DNA from: Clostridium sp. KNHs205
Lineage (GTDB): Bacteria > Bacillota > Clostridia > Lachnospirales > Lachnospiraceae
DNA length: 64,000 nt
Assembly: GCF_000702945.1 (NCBI RefSeq)
Contig: NZ_JNLE01000003.1
Location: 600,001-664,000 of the forward strand
Direction: 5' to 3'
The notes beneath the pieces are model-generated. The model was given only the letters and a program-made list of their open reading frames with translations, did no database searches and was not told the origin of the DNA. The first letter of the stretch is position 1. Every line of letters begins with the position of its first letter. Below are positions 24,944-32,927 of the stretch, one piece after another. The translations under genes were made by a program, and so were the position numbers.

Positions 24944-26899
24944 TTAATTGTTTGCTGCAGTATCAAGAATAGAATCAAGAATTAAATCAATCTGAGCATT
25001 CATAGTAAGAATATCATTATACCAAAACATATTACTGGGAGCGACAATAATATGATTTTCCTTCACGGCAGGAAGGGTCTTCCAAACTTCGCTGTTCTCA
25101 AAATTATCTAAGGTTCCATTGACAAGAATATAATCACTGTTGTATTCGCTGATTACTTCAAAAGATAGATCAACAGCCCCATCTTCGTAATGGTCTTTTA
25201 TAGCTTCCTGCAGCTTTTCAGGCACCTTAAACTCCAATTGTTCATAAAGTAATGGAGCACCCCGGCCCAGCCAAAATGCAGACAGAACGCCTTCTTTCCT
25301 ATTTTGGATACAAAGCACGCTTTTATTGCTAAGACCTTTGTCCTCCAGCGTCTGCTTTGCTTCTTTTACCTTGTCCTCGAAGGACTGAATAAGTTCTTCT
25401 GCTTTTTCAGAACGGTTCAATACTTCTCCGAAAAAGCGAAGCCGTTCCTGATAATCCATTGAGAAGTAGTCCATGGCCAAGGTAGGAGCAATCTTTGAAA
25501 GAGTTTGATAAACCGATTCATCCTTGGTATTCCATAGAATCAGATCAGGGTCTAGCGCCATGATCTCTTCTTCATTTATGGAAAATGCATCAATAACCGT
25601 AATCTCTTTTGCCTGATTTTCAAAAGTTGCATCGTCGTTGAAGGATGTTGCAACAGGTGTTACCCCAAGTGCCAGTAAGTCGCCTTGTACAAAGATAACA
25701 ACCACTCGCTGGGGGTCAGCAGGAATCTCTACATCTCCGTAATCCATATGTATGGTACGTGTATTTTCCTCCACAGGCATCACAGTGTCCGTTTCTGTTA
25801 CCTGACCTGCTACCGAAGGTGCAGGCACCGCTCCACTGGTATTTGCAGGTGCGGTGCTGCAGCCGGAAAGCAGCATCAGCGACAAGGCGGCAGCTATGAC
25901 GGATTTGCTTCTTATTTGTTTAAACATGAAATTTGCTCCTTTTTCCTTGAGTTTGTCGACACTAACTCGACCCTTCTCATTATAGGGAAAAGGAATGAGA
26001 TTTCCAAGGGTATAATCTATCCTGTCCATTGTCATTTTCTTTCTGTATTCTCCGGGAGAAATTCCTATATGCCGGGCAAACATCCTATTAAAGTGGTGTT
26101 CATCGGAAAAGCCGGTGCCACGTGCAATCTCTCGCATGGACAGTTCACTATTTTCCAGCCAGGTTTTACTGGCATTTAAGCGTACTGTCATCAGGTATTC
26201 CTGTGGGGATTTGCCTGTCTGACGGGAGAAAATCCTGTAGAGATGGCTGTAGCTCACGTTAAAGGTATCTGCCATATCCTGAATACTGATGCTCTGTACA
26301 TAGGAGTTGTCTATAAAACGTTTTGCCATAGCCACAATATCCGGATAAAGAATTGGGATATAACCCTGGTCCAGCTCTTCGTATATTTCGCAGACCAACT
26401 GATAAAAAGCAGATTTACCGTAAAACAGATTCAGTGGCGTGGGACCTTTCCATTTTTCATACATTTTCCGAAGAAGCTCGGAAAGAAAAACAGGGTTATC
26501 CGGTACGAAGCCATATAGCTGACTGAAAGGATTTACAGACTCAAGCAGACGAACATACTCCCTTTTTCGGGTAGGAGGCTCACAGGGTTTGTAGAGTATC
26601 ATATAATACTCCGTCCATTGGGTCCGTGGAATTATAGTAAGCAGGGTTCCTTTACCGCCGTGGAATAAGCCAAACCGATCAACACTATAGGCAGTATCGT
26701 TAAGCGCTATCTCCACTGTGCCCCCGCTGGTATATAAGAAAGCGCCGGCAGGAAGGCGGTAATTAAGAAGGGGTTCCTCCGGTGATATTAAATTATGGCG
26801 TATGTCGATAAGAGAAATTACCGTTCGATTCCAGACTTGAATCGCAGCAGTAAGGCTCTCTTGGGAGAAAAGCTTCCTTTTCTCATAAAATTTATCCAT
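24944..26899 (-). CDS. AraC regulator fused in frame to a siderophore-binding lipoprotein
   Basis: One 651-codon frame encodes a cupin-like N terminus and two AraC helix-turn-helix motifs (about 190-287). A linker follows, then from Met325 a complete ferric-siderophore-binding lipoprotein of 327 residues with signal peptide MFKQIRSKSVIAAALSLM and lipobox LSGC (Cys347). AAAGGAG lies 8-9 nt before Met325, so the lipoprotein (24944-25927) can be made alone. No stop separates the parts. Two readings fit: loss of an AraC stop codon, or a membrane-spanning regulator with cytosolic HTH and external receptor. Btr of B. subtilis has a similar pairing, but without a signal sequence. An iron box lies upstream. 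Confidence 0.85.
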   Translation of the reverse strand: MDKFYEKRKLFSQESLTAAIQVWNRTVISLIDIRHNLISPEEPLLNYRLPAGAFLYTSGGTVEIALNDTAYSVDRFGLFHGGKGTLLTIIPRTQWTEYYMILYKPCEPPTRKREYVRLLESVNPFSQLYGFVPDNPVFLSELLRKMYEKWKGPTPLNLFYGKSAFYQLVCEIYEELDQGYIPILYPDIVAMAKRFIDNSYVQSISIQDMADTFNVSYSHLYRIFSRQTGKSPQEYLMTVRLNASKTWLENSELSMREIARGTGFSDEHHFNRMFARHIGISPGEYRKKMTMDRIDYTLGNLIPFPYNEKGRVSVDKLKEKGANFMFKQIRSKSVIAAALSLMLLSGCSTAPANTSGAVPAPSVAGQVTETDTVMPVEENTRTIHMDYGDVEIPADPQRVVVIFVQGDLLALGVTPVATSFNDDATFENQAKEITVIDAFSINEEEIMALDPDLILWNTKDESVYQTLSKIAPTLAMDYFSMDYQERLRFFGEVLNRSEKAEELIQSFEDKVKEAKQTLEDKGLSNKSVLCIQNRKEGVLSAFWLGRGAPLLYEQLEFKVPEKLQEAIKDHYEDGAVDLSFEVISEYNSDYILVNGTLDNFENSEVWKTLPAVKENHIIVAPSNMFWYNDILTMNAQIDLILDSILDTAANN

Positions 26900-26933
26900 A
26901 GAAATACCTCTTTCATGACAGGTCTGAACATCT

Positions 26934-26949
26934 GTTAGATTAAACTAAC
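26934..26949 (-). promoter_or_regulatory. DtxR-type iron box of the AraC-lipoprotein gene
   Basis: GTTAGATTAAACTAAC has arms GTTAG and CTAAC 6 nt apart, as at 32774. On the minus strand it follows TTGACT (complement of AGTCAA at about 26970), placing it at the -10/start region, where repressor binding would block transcription. Confidence 0.65.
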
Positions 26950-27101
26950 TTATTTTCAGTATAGCATATTAGTCAAGGCTTCTGCCTGTTGGTATTTGTG
27001 TAAATTAACACCAGCCATTATTAATCTAAAAGTTAAAAAATATCTATGCGGTTTTCCAGATGCAAGGATTAAGAAAATTTCAAAATATTGTAATAAAGAT
27101 G

Positions 27102-27129
27102 TTGACAGTTAGATATATAACTGTATAAT
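27102..27129 (+). promoter_or_regulatory. promoter with palindromic operator for the PatB-cystine operon
   Basis: TTGACA (27102-27107), a 16-nt spacer and TATAAT (27124-27129) enclose ACAGTTA-GATATA-TAACTGT (27105-27124), a perfect 7-6-7 palindrome filling the spacer. A repressor bound there would exclude RNA polymerase. Confidence 0.75.
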
Positions 27130-27189
27130 GTAATCATACTAATCATATATGAATAATATACATAAAACAATTGCATAGCAGCTGACTGT

Positions 27190-27239
27190 AAAAACAGAGG
27201 TTATTAATAGGTATAGCGCCTATTTATGCCTCTGTTTTT
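27190..27239 (+). terminator. leader terminator / attenuator before the PatB-like gene
   Basis: ACAGAGG pairs with CCTCTGT, with inner AATAGG/CCTATT, and ends in T5. It lies 40 nt before the start codon. The flank GCTGACTGTAAAAACAGAGG is almost identical to that at 11469, before the DUF1847 gene. Confidence 0.65.
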
Positions 27240-27280
27240 GTTTACAGACCAATGCCATAAGGCAGAAAGGCGGAAAAAAC

Positions 27281-28462
27281 ATGGGTTTTTACGATTTTGA
27301 CAAAAAGCTCGACAGGGAAAATACCAGTTCCGTGAAATGGAGTTTTATTAAAGAACATACGGGAGTAGAGGATGCAATTCCTTTATGGGTGGCAGATATG
27401 GACTTTGAAACCGTTCCGGAAATCATAGAAAAGCTGGCAGAACGGGCACAACATGGGATTTATGGCTATACGGCCAGAACCGAGAATTATTACAGGGAAC
27501 TGATAAAATGGTATGGAAGAAGACAGGGATTTCATATCAGGAAGGAATGGATTACTCACAGTAGCGGTGTCGTGAATGCAATTTATAATATCATCTACGC
27601 CTTAAGTGAAGAAGGAGAAGGAGTTATAATTCAGCCTCCCGTTTACCATCCTTTTGCCAGAGCTATAGCTTTGACAGGAAGAAAGGTCTTAAACAATCCG
27701 CTTATTATAAAGAATGGTAGATATGAGATAGACTTTGAAGGCCTGGAAATCATATTGAAAGAGGGGAAAGCCAGACTGCTTCTGCTCTGTAATCCGCATA
27801 ATCCTGTAGGCAGGGTATTTACCTATGAAGAATTAAAACAGCTCGGTGAGCTTAGTATCAGGTATGGTGTAACCGTTATATCCGATGAGATCCATTCGGA
27901 TTTTATCTATAAAGATCAAACCTTTGTACCCTTTGCCTCTGTCTCTGAGGAACTGGAACAGAACAGCATCATCTGTACGGCACCCAGTAAGACCTTTAAT
28001 CTGGCGGGATTATCTACCTCTAATATTATTATACCAAACAAAAATTTAAGAGGGCGTTATGATAACTACTGTGAGTTACGAGGAGTTAAGTCCTTTAATA
28101 TCTTTGGGGCAATTGCCTCTGAAACGGCGTATCAGTACGGCGAACCCTGGCTTGAGGAACTGCTGGTGTATCTGGAGGAGAACAAGGATTATGCAATATC
28201 CTACTTACAGACTTATCTGCCGGAAGTAAAGGTTATAAAGCCGGAAGGAACTTACTTTTTGTGGGTGGATTTCAGTGAGCTTGAATACAGTAAAGAAGAG
28301 CTGGAGGAGTTTCTTATCAAAGAAGCAAGGATTTGGCTGAATCAGGGATATATCTTTGGGAAAGAAGGAGAGGGCTTTGCAAGAATTAATCTGGCCTGCC
28401 GGAAAGATACCCTGAAAGAAGCTCTTGGAAGACTGCAACAGGCAATAAAAAAAGCGGCATAA
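27281..28462 (+). CDS. PatB/MalY-type cystathionine beta-lyase (PLP C-S lyase)
   Basis: At 393 residues this is a full-length fold type I aminotransferase-like enzyme of the MalY/PatB group. It has PLWVADMDF near residue 34, NPHNPVGRVF (about 171-180), SDEIHSDF (about 200) and the PLP lysine in APSKTFNLAG (about 233-242). These enzymes cleave cystathionine or cysteine S-conjugates to thiol, pyruvate and ammonia. It heads a cluster with a cystine-type ABC transporter, so sulfur amino acid use is the likely role. A promoter palindrome and a leader terminator suggest two layers of control. Confidence 0.92.
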   Translation: MGFYDFDKKLDRENTSSVKWSFIKEHTGVEDAIPLWVADMDFETVPEIIEKLAERAQHGIYGYTARTENYYRELIKWYGRRQGFHIRKEWITHSSGVVNAIYNIIYALSEEGEGVIIQPPVYHPFARAIALTGRKVLNNPLIIKNGRYEIDFEGLEIILKEGKARLLLLCNPHNPVGRVFTYEELKQLGELSIRYGVTVISDEIHSDFIYKDQTFVPFASVSEELEQNSIICTAPSKTFNLAGLSTSNIIIPNKNLRGRYDNYCELRGVKSFNIFGAIASETAYQYGEPWLEELLVYLEENKDYAISYLQTYLPEVKVIKPEGTYFLWVDFSELEYSKEELEEFLIKEARIWLNQGYIFGKEGEGFARINLACRKDTLKEALGRLQQAIKKAA

Positions 28463-28549
28463 GTTATTTCTTAAATAAGGCTTGGAAGAGGGCATAATCC
28501 AGAATATTTTATTTTGAAAGAGTGAAAGAAAATATTGAATTGAAAGGCA

Positions 28550-28624
28550 GCCACAGAAATATTCCTTCACTCCAATGAAAAGTGGCGGTATCGCAGTATA
28601 ACAGCGATATACAATGGTGCAGAT
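28550..28624 (+). repeat. structured leader element, copy A
   Basis: GCCAC/GTGGC (28550 / 28582) and TATCGC/GCGATA (28589 / 28604) form two hairpins ending in ATACAATGG just before the lipoprotein ATG. A related element lies before the second permease at 30191. No clear ribosome site separates either from its start codon. Confidence 0.5.
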
Positions 28625-29458
28625 ATGATAAATGGAAAGAAACTTTTAGCAGTGGCAGGACTCGTATTCTTAGGAATATTGGCAGCAGCCTGTTCTAAAT
28701 ATAAGGAAACAGAGGAAACCTCTTCTAATAATAACGCGGATGCCAAGACTATAGTGGTAGGAACCGGTTCCTCCTATGAACCTTACTGCTATCTGGATGA
28801 GAACGGGAAGCTCACAGGATATGAGATAGCTGTTCTAAATGCAGTGGATGATCTGCTGCCCCAGTATAAGTTTGATATTCAGATATTTGAATTCAAGAAT
28901 ATTGCAGTAGGTATTGATGCCGGACAGATTGATCTTGGAGCCCATCAGTTTGAGGAAAACGATGAAAGAAGGGAGAAATATCTGTTTTCGGAAGAAGCCT
29001 ATACCATCTATGATAACTATGTGGCAGTAGCCATTGATAGGGAGGATATTAACGGAATTGATGACCTGGCAGGTAAAAAGGTAAAAGCCTCTACGGGCGG
29101 TAACAACGTTGCTTATAATTTGGAGAAATACAATGAAGAGCATCCGGAGGCTCCTCTTGATATTATCTATTCCTCTGAGACTACGGAACAGTTAATCAGC
29201 AATCTGGAGAACGGCACTTATGACGGAACCGTGCTGTTAGACAGAAATGTTGAAAGATACAATGAGCAATACGGTGAGCGGTTAAAGATAGTAGGGGAGC
29301 CTTTTACCAAGTCCAATACCTATTACCTTTATCCAAAGGGAAATGAAGAATTGCAGAAAGCAGTGGACGGAGCCTTAAAGCAATTAAAGGAAGACGGAAC
29401 TCTGGCAAAGTTGTCCATAGAATATATCGGTAAAGATTATACACCCAAGAACGAATAA
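28625..29458 (+). CDS. cystine/polar amino acid ABC transporter, substrate-binding lipoprotein
   Basis: The 277-residue protein has a lipoprotein signal (KKLLAVAGLVFLGILAAAC, Cys23) and a family 3 solute-binding domain. SYEPYCYLDENGKLTGYEIAVLNAV (about 49-73), GAHQFEENDERREKYLFSE and a GNEELQKAVDGALKQLKEDG tail are typical of TcyA/TcyJ/FliY-like cystine binders. It acts on the outer face of the membrane with the two permeases and ATPase that follow. The start codon has no strong ribosome site; a double hairpin ends just before it. Cystine specificity is inferred mainly from the adjacent PatB-like lyase. Confidence 0.88.
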   Translation: MINGKKLLAVAGLVFLGILAAACSKYKETEETSSNNNADAKTIVVGTGSSYEPYCYLDENGKLTGYEIAVLNAVDDLLPQYKFDIQIFEFKNIAVGIDAGQIDLGAHQFEENDERREKYLFSEEAYTIYDNYVAVAIDREDINGIDDLAGKKVKASTGGNNVAYNLEKYNEEHPEAPLDIIYSSETTEQLISNLENGTYDGTVLLDRNVERYNEQYGERLKIVGEPFTKSNTYYLYPKGNEELQKAVDGALKQLKEDGTLAKLSIEYIGKDYTPKNE

Positions 29459-29477
29459 AGAGAAAGGAAGTAGGTAA

Positions 29478-30170
29478 ATGGGGCCCTTTTTCTCTCTCGA
29501 CAGGGTATTTGAATATTTTCCTATAGTACTAAGGGGATTTCCGGTAACCGTAAAAATTGTACTGGTAGCAACAGCAGCCGGACTTATCTTTGGAACTTTG
29601 CTGGCCTTTATAAGGATATACAAAGTACCTGTATTAAATCAGCTGGTGCTGCTCTATATATCATTTGTAAGAGGAACGCCTCAGCTGGTGCAGCTGTTTA
29701 TTATACTCTACGGGCTGCCGCTGCTTGTCTTTAAAGCTACTGGGCTGAATATAAACAGGTGGGATAAATTATTCTTTGTATTGGTTACATATAGTTTAAA
29801 TGAAGCAGCTTTTTTCTCGGAATATATCAGAGCAGCTATCCTGGCTGTACCCAAGGGGCAGACGGAAGCCGGTTATTCCGTAGGTTTGACAGGGAGTCAG
29901 ACCTTCTTTCGTATTATACTTCCCCAGGCAGCAAGAATTGCCCTGCCAGGACTTGGAACCAGCTTCATATACCTTTTCCAGGGGACTTCCCTGGCGTATC
30001 TCATTGGTATCTTTGATATCATGGGGCAGGTAAATGCCATCGGAGCCCGCACGCATCACTTTATTGAAGGTTATGTCTGTGCAGGTATCATATTTATTAT
30101 AATAAGCGTCATACTGGAGAAGGTACTTCACAGGGTAAATAAAAGGCTTGCCTACGGAGCACCAGAGTGA
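29478..30170 (+). CDS. amino acid ABC transporter permease 1 (cystine type)
   Basis: This 230-residue His/Glu/Gln-type permease has about five membrane spans. The EAA-like coupling loop EAGYSVGLTGSQTFFRIILPQA lies at about residues 133-154, preceded by ISFVRGTPQLVQLF (about 62-75). It lies 19 nt after the binding-protein gene. Its partner permease is encoded next, so the channel is probably a heterodimer. AAAGGAAG precedes the ATG. Confidence 0.92.
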   Translation: MGPFFSLDRVFEYFPIVLRGFPVTVKIVLVATAAGLIFGTLLAFIRIYKVPVLNQLVLLYISFVRGTPQLVQLFIILYGLPLLVFKATGLNINRWDKLFFVLVTYSLNEAAFFSEYIRAAILAVPKGQTEAGYSVGLTGSQTFFRIILPQAARIALPGLGTSFIYLFQGTSLAYLIGIFDIMGQVNAIGARTHHFIEGYVCAGIIFIIISVILEKVLHRVNKRLAYGAPE

Positions 30171-30190
30171 TAGAAAATTTATGAAAGGAT

Positions 30191-30262
30191 GCCACTTAAG
30201 ATTCTTTCACTCTTTATCAGTGGCAATATTGCAGGTCTGCCAGGGATATGCAATGGGTATAA
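30191..30262 (+). repeat. structured leader element, copy B
   Basis: GCCACT/AGTGGC (30191 / 30219) and ATTGCA/TGCAAT (30228 / 30249) form the same two-hairpin layout as at 28550. Sequence is shared around TTTCACTC and GATATGCAATGG. It directly abuts the ATG of the second permease. Confidence 0.5.
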
Positions 30263-30958
30263 ATGATGAATATCCAACCGGAAGAAATATATAAAAGCTT
30301 TCTCTATGCCCTTCATTATGTACCGGTTACTTTATATGTGACCTTTATTCCGCTGTTACTCTGTATTATTTTTGGTGGAATCATAGCACTCCTGCGGGTT
30401 TACCGTATTGCCGTGCTTTCCCCTGTACTTGATTTCTTTGTCAGTGTTATAAAGGGTATCCCCACCATTCTTTTTCTGGTGATAACCGGACTGCTCTTTG
30501 CTACCAGGTTCGATGCATTGGCAGAGGCACTGAAGCTTGGTATTCGGGCAAAAGACGTAAATGCTGTGTATTTAGCTATCTTTGTATTAACCTTTACTCA
30601 TATTCCTGCTCTGTCGGAATCCTTTCGCGGTGCTCTTTTATCGGTTGCGAAAGGGCAGTATGAAGCAGGCTATTCTGTAGGTATGACAAAACCCCAGACG
30701 TTCTTTCGGATTATCCTGCCCCAGGCCTTTTATGTAATCCTGCCCGGTCTTACCAATAATACCATCGGGTTATTAAAAGGGTCATCACTGGTGTATATGA
30801 TTGGAGTAACGGATATTCTGAACAGCGCCTTAAAGCCGGCCAATGCTACCTATGCTTTTCTGGAGTCTTATATAGCGGCTGCAATTATTTACTGGATATT
30901 ATGTATAGGGATAGAAGGTATTGGCAGGGGGCTGGAGGCTTATTTTGGAAAGTTTTGA
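30263..30958 (+). CDS. amino acid ABC transporter permease 2 (cystine type)
   Basis: At 231 residues it is a paralogue of the preceding permease, with the coupling loop EAGYSVGMTKPQTFFRIILPQA at about 132-153 and DFFVSVIKGIPTILFL in place of the RGTP segment. The start is ATGATG with no strong Shine-Dalgarno. A conserved two-hairpin leader ends just before it, which may regulate translation relative to permease 1. It completes the membrane part of the transporter. Confidence 0.9.
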   Translation: MMNIQPEEIYKSFLYALHYVPVTLYVTFIPLLLCIIFGGIIALLRVYRIAVLSPVLDFFVSVIKGIPTILFLVITGLLFATRFDALAEALKLGIRAKDVNAVYLAIFVLTFTHIPALSESFRGALLSVAKGQYEAGYSVGMTKPQTFFRIILPQAFYVILPGLTNNTIGLLKGSSLVYMIGVTDILNSALKPANATYAFLESYIAAAIIYWILCIGIEGIGRGLEAYFGKF

Positions 30959-31008
30959 AGAGGAGCTGCTTGTGAGAATGTAAAGTAGAGAGGTAAATAT
31001 AGGAGAAA

Positions 31009-31040
31009 TAAAGTAAGTAAAGTAAGTAAAGTAAGTAAAG
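31009..31040 (+). repeat. 9-bp tandem repeat TAAAGTAAG
   Basis: Three and a half perfect copies lie in the 216-nt gap between permease 2 and the ATPase gene. Nothing else is recognised in that gap apart from the ATPase ribosome site. Confidence 0.9.
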
Positions 31041-31174
31041 AAGGTAGATAGCAAAAACAAGCTAAGCTATTTAAGAATTTGCAGTTAGTTCATAACCGTA
31101 ATGGATACTCCATTGCAATACATCTGTATTTTAACTGGCTGTACCAGCTAGATGACAGGAGGAGAGAGAATAAG

Positions 31175-31927
31175 ATGATTGAGCTTAAGAATGTGCAAAA
31201 GGCTTTTGGCAGAAACCAGGTATTAAGAGGAGTTAACATTAGAGTTGAGCATGGGGATGTGGTGGTAGTCTTAGGCCCCAGCGGATCGGGAAAAACTACG
31301 CTGCTAAGATGTATTAACTTTCTTGAGAAGGCAGAGGAAGGCTCTCTTCGTATAAATGAGCAGGAGGTTAATTTTAAGTCTGCTTCCAGAAAGCAGATAC
31401 TGAATATCAGAAAACAAACAGCCTTTGTGTTTCAAAATTATAACCTGTTCCAGAATAAGACTGCCCTTGAAAATGTCACCGAGGGGTTAATAACCGGGCG
31501 TAAGATTTCAAAAAAAGAAGCGGAGGAAAGAGGCAGAGAAGCACTTAAAAAGGTGGGTCTTACGGAGAAAGAGAACTACTACCCCCAACAGCTTTCAGGA
31601 GGGCAGCAGCAGAGAGTTGGCATTGCCAGAGCAATTGTACTTAATCCTGAGGTTATTTTATTTGACGAACCCACCTCAGCACTTGATCCTGAACTGGTGG
31701 GGGAGACACTTAAGCTGATACGGAAAATTGCAGCAGAAGGAATTACCATGATTGTTGTTACCCATGAGATTGCTTTTGCTTCTGATGTGGCTAACAAGGT
31801 GGTATTTATGGATGACGGTACGGTAGTGGAAGAGGGACCTCCAAAGGATATCTTTACGAATCCCAAAGAAGAGCGTACCAGGCAGTTTTTAAAGAGGATA
31901 CTGCCGGAGAATAATTATTCTATTTGA
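31175..31927 (+). CDS. amino acid ABC transporter ATPase (cystine type)
   Basis: The 250-residue ATPase has Walker A GPSGSGKTT (about 33-41), the signature LSGGQQQR (about 140), Walker B VILFDEP (about 161-167) and the H-loop VTHE. It is close in style to GlnQ/TcyC. I start it at the ATG at 31175, which has AGGAGGAG upstream. The longer frame would add 32 residues with no family counterpart. It energises the two permeases 0.2-1.7 kb upstream. Confidence 0.93.
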   Translation: MIELKNVQKAFGRNQVLRGVNIRVEHGDVVVVLGPSGSGKTTLLRCINFLEKAEEGSLRINEQEVNFKSASRKQILNIRKQTAFVFQNYNLFQNKTALENVTEGLITGRKISKKEAEERGREALKKVGLTEKENYYPQQLSGGQQQRVGIARAIVLNPEVILFDEPTSALDPELVGETLKLIRKIAAEGITMIVVTHEIAFASDVANKVVFMDDGTVVEEGPPKDIFTNPKEERTRQFLKRILPENNYSI

Positions 31928-31974
31928 TATTGGTATTTAGTTGTAGAAAGGTGTTGTGTTGTTAAGGTGGTAAT

Positions 31975-32448
31975 TTAGCGTTCATGCTGCTTAGCCTGAA
32001 ATTGCCTGTAATCAACTAACAACTCTGGTCTGCTCTGAAAGAAGTCCAATAAATCCTGAATTCCGCAAAGTATTTCTTCGTTCAGTGTATGCTCGATCTT
32101 TTCCGTCTCGTCCAACAAGCCGTCCTTAATATTCAGAAATCTCAGGAATTCCTCTACCAGATTATGGCGCAGTAAAAGAGCCTTTCCTCTGATTTTACCG
32201 GAAGGTTCAAGGGTTATAACTCCATATTTTTCATATTTAATAAAATGCATTTCCGCAAGTTTCTTAACCATACTGGTAACAGAGGGGGGCTGTACATTTA
32301 ATGCCTGAGCCAGATCACCGGCTCTGGTATATCCGCTATCCTTTGCCAGACGGTATATCATTTCTAAATAATCTTCCGCTGAAGGGGAGAGATCTTCATG
32401 CTCATTTCGAAAGTATTCTCGGAAAGTGTAAAATTCTTGGTCTGGCAT
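31975..32448 (-). CDS. DtxR/MntR-family metal-dependent repressor
   Basis: This 157-residue protein has the two-domain DtxR core: SPSAEDYLEMIYRLA at about 22-36 leading into a winged helix (VQPPSVTSMVKKLAE, about 52-66). The helical dimerisation domain carries metal-site residues (LLLRHNLVEEFL with His, EKIEHTLNEEIL with Glu/His, about 93-126). There is no SH3 extension, as in MntR and short IdeR relatives. Being surrounded by ferric-siderophore and feo genes with shared GTTAG-N6-CTAAC boxes, it most likely responds to iron. It is convergent with the cystine ATPase gene. Confidence 0.9.
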   Translation of the reverse strand: MPDQEFYTFREYFRNEHEDLSPSAEDYLEMIYRLAKDSGYTRAGDLAQALNVQPPSVTSMVKKLAEMHFIKYEKYGVITLEPSGKIRGKALLLRHNLVEEFLRFLNIKDGLLDETEKIEHTLNEEILCGIQDLLDFFQSRPELLVDYRQFQAKQHER

Positions 32449-32735
32449 GATAGTAATATCCTTAGGGCTATTTGTTCATTATATGTTTGAAACAGACCAG
32501 TAAGAAGTAAAATGACTGGATAAATTCTTCTAAAGTATAAAAATGCAACTCATTATGATATTCCCGGATATAAATAGGAAGTGTACTGCCATATAACATA
32601 GCAATAAGGATATAATCCAAAATGTGATAAAACAACTCCGAACTGGTAACATTAAATTATCTGAAATTATAGTAAACAAGGGAGTATAGATAACTTTATC
32701 ATTTTTTAAGTTCTGCCATGAACCAGACCTAAAGA

Positions 32736-32789
32736 TTGACAGTAAAAATAAATCATGCTAAGATTACCAACGAGTTAGAAGTATCTAAC
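32736..32789 (+). promoter_or_regulatory. promoter and DtxR-type iron box of the FecCD operon
   Basis: TTGACA (32736-32741), a 17-nt spacer and TAAGAT (32759-32764) are followed at the start region by GTTAGAAGTATCTAAC (32774-32789), a perfect 6-4-6 palindrome. The untranslated leader is then about 150 nt. The rest of the 479-nt gap between the DtxR gene and the first permease shows nothing else. Confidence 0.75.
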
Positions 32790-32927
32790 ATAAAACTGGC
32801 AACCCGTGTCAGGTATATCTTAGTAATAATAATTGGAATGATATTATCCCGGATTGCTCCTATTGGAAGCGGTTTCAAAGGTGCTTCCGGAGAGTATTAA
32901 GAAATAGAAAAAGAAAGGATTGCAACA

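Noticed and set aside
31079..31174. 32-residue N-terminal extension of the cystine ATPase
   Set aside because: The ATG at 31175 has a strong AGGAGGAG site and gives the standard ATPase opening MIELKNV.
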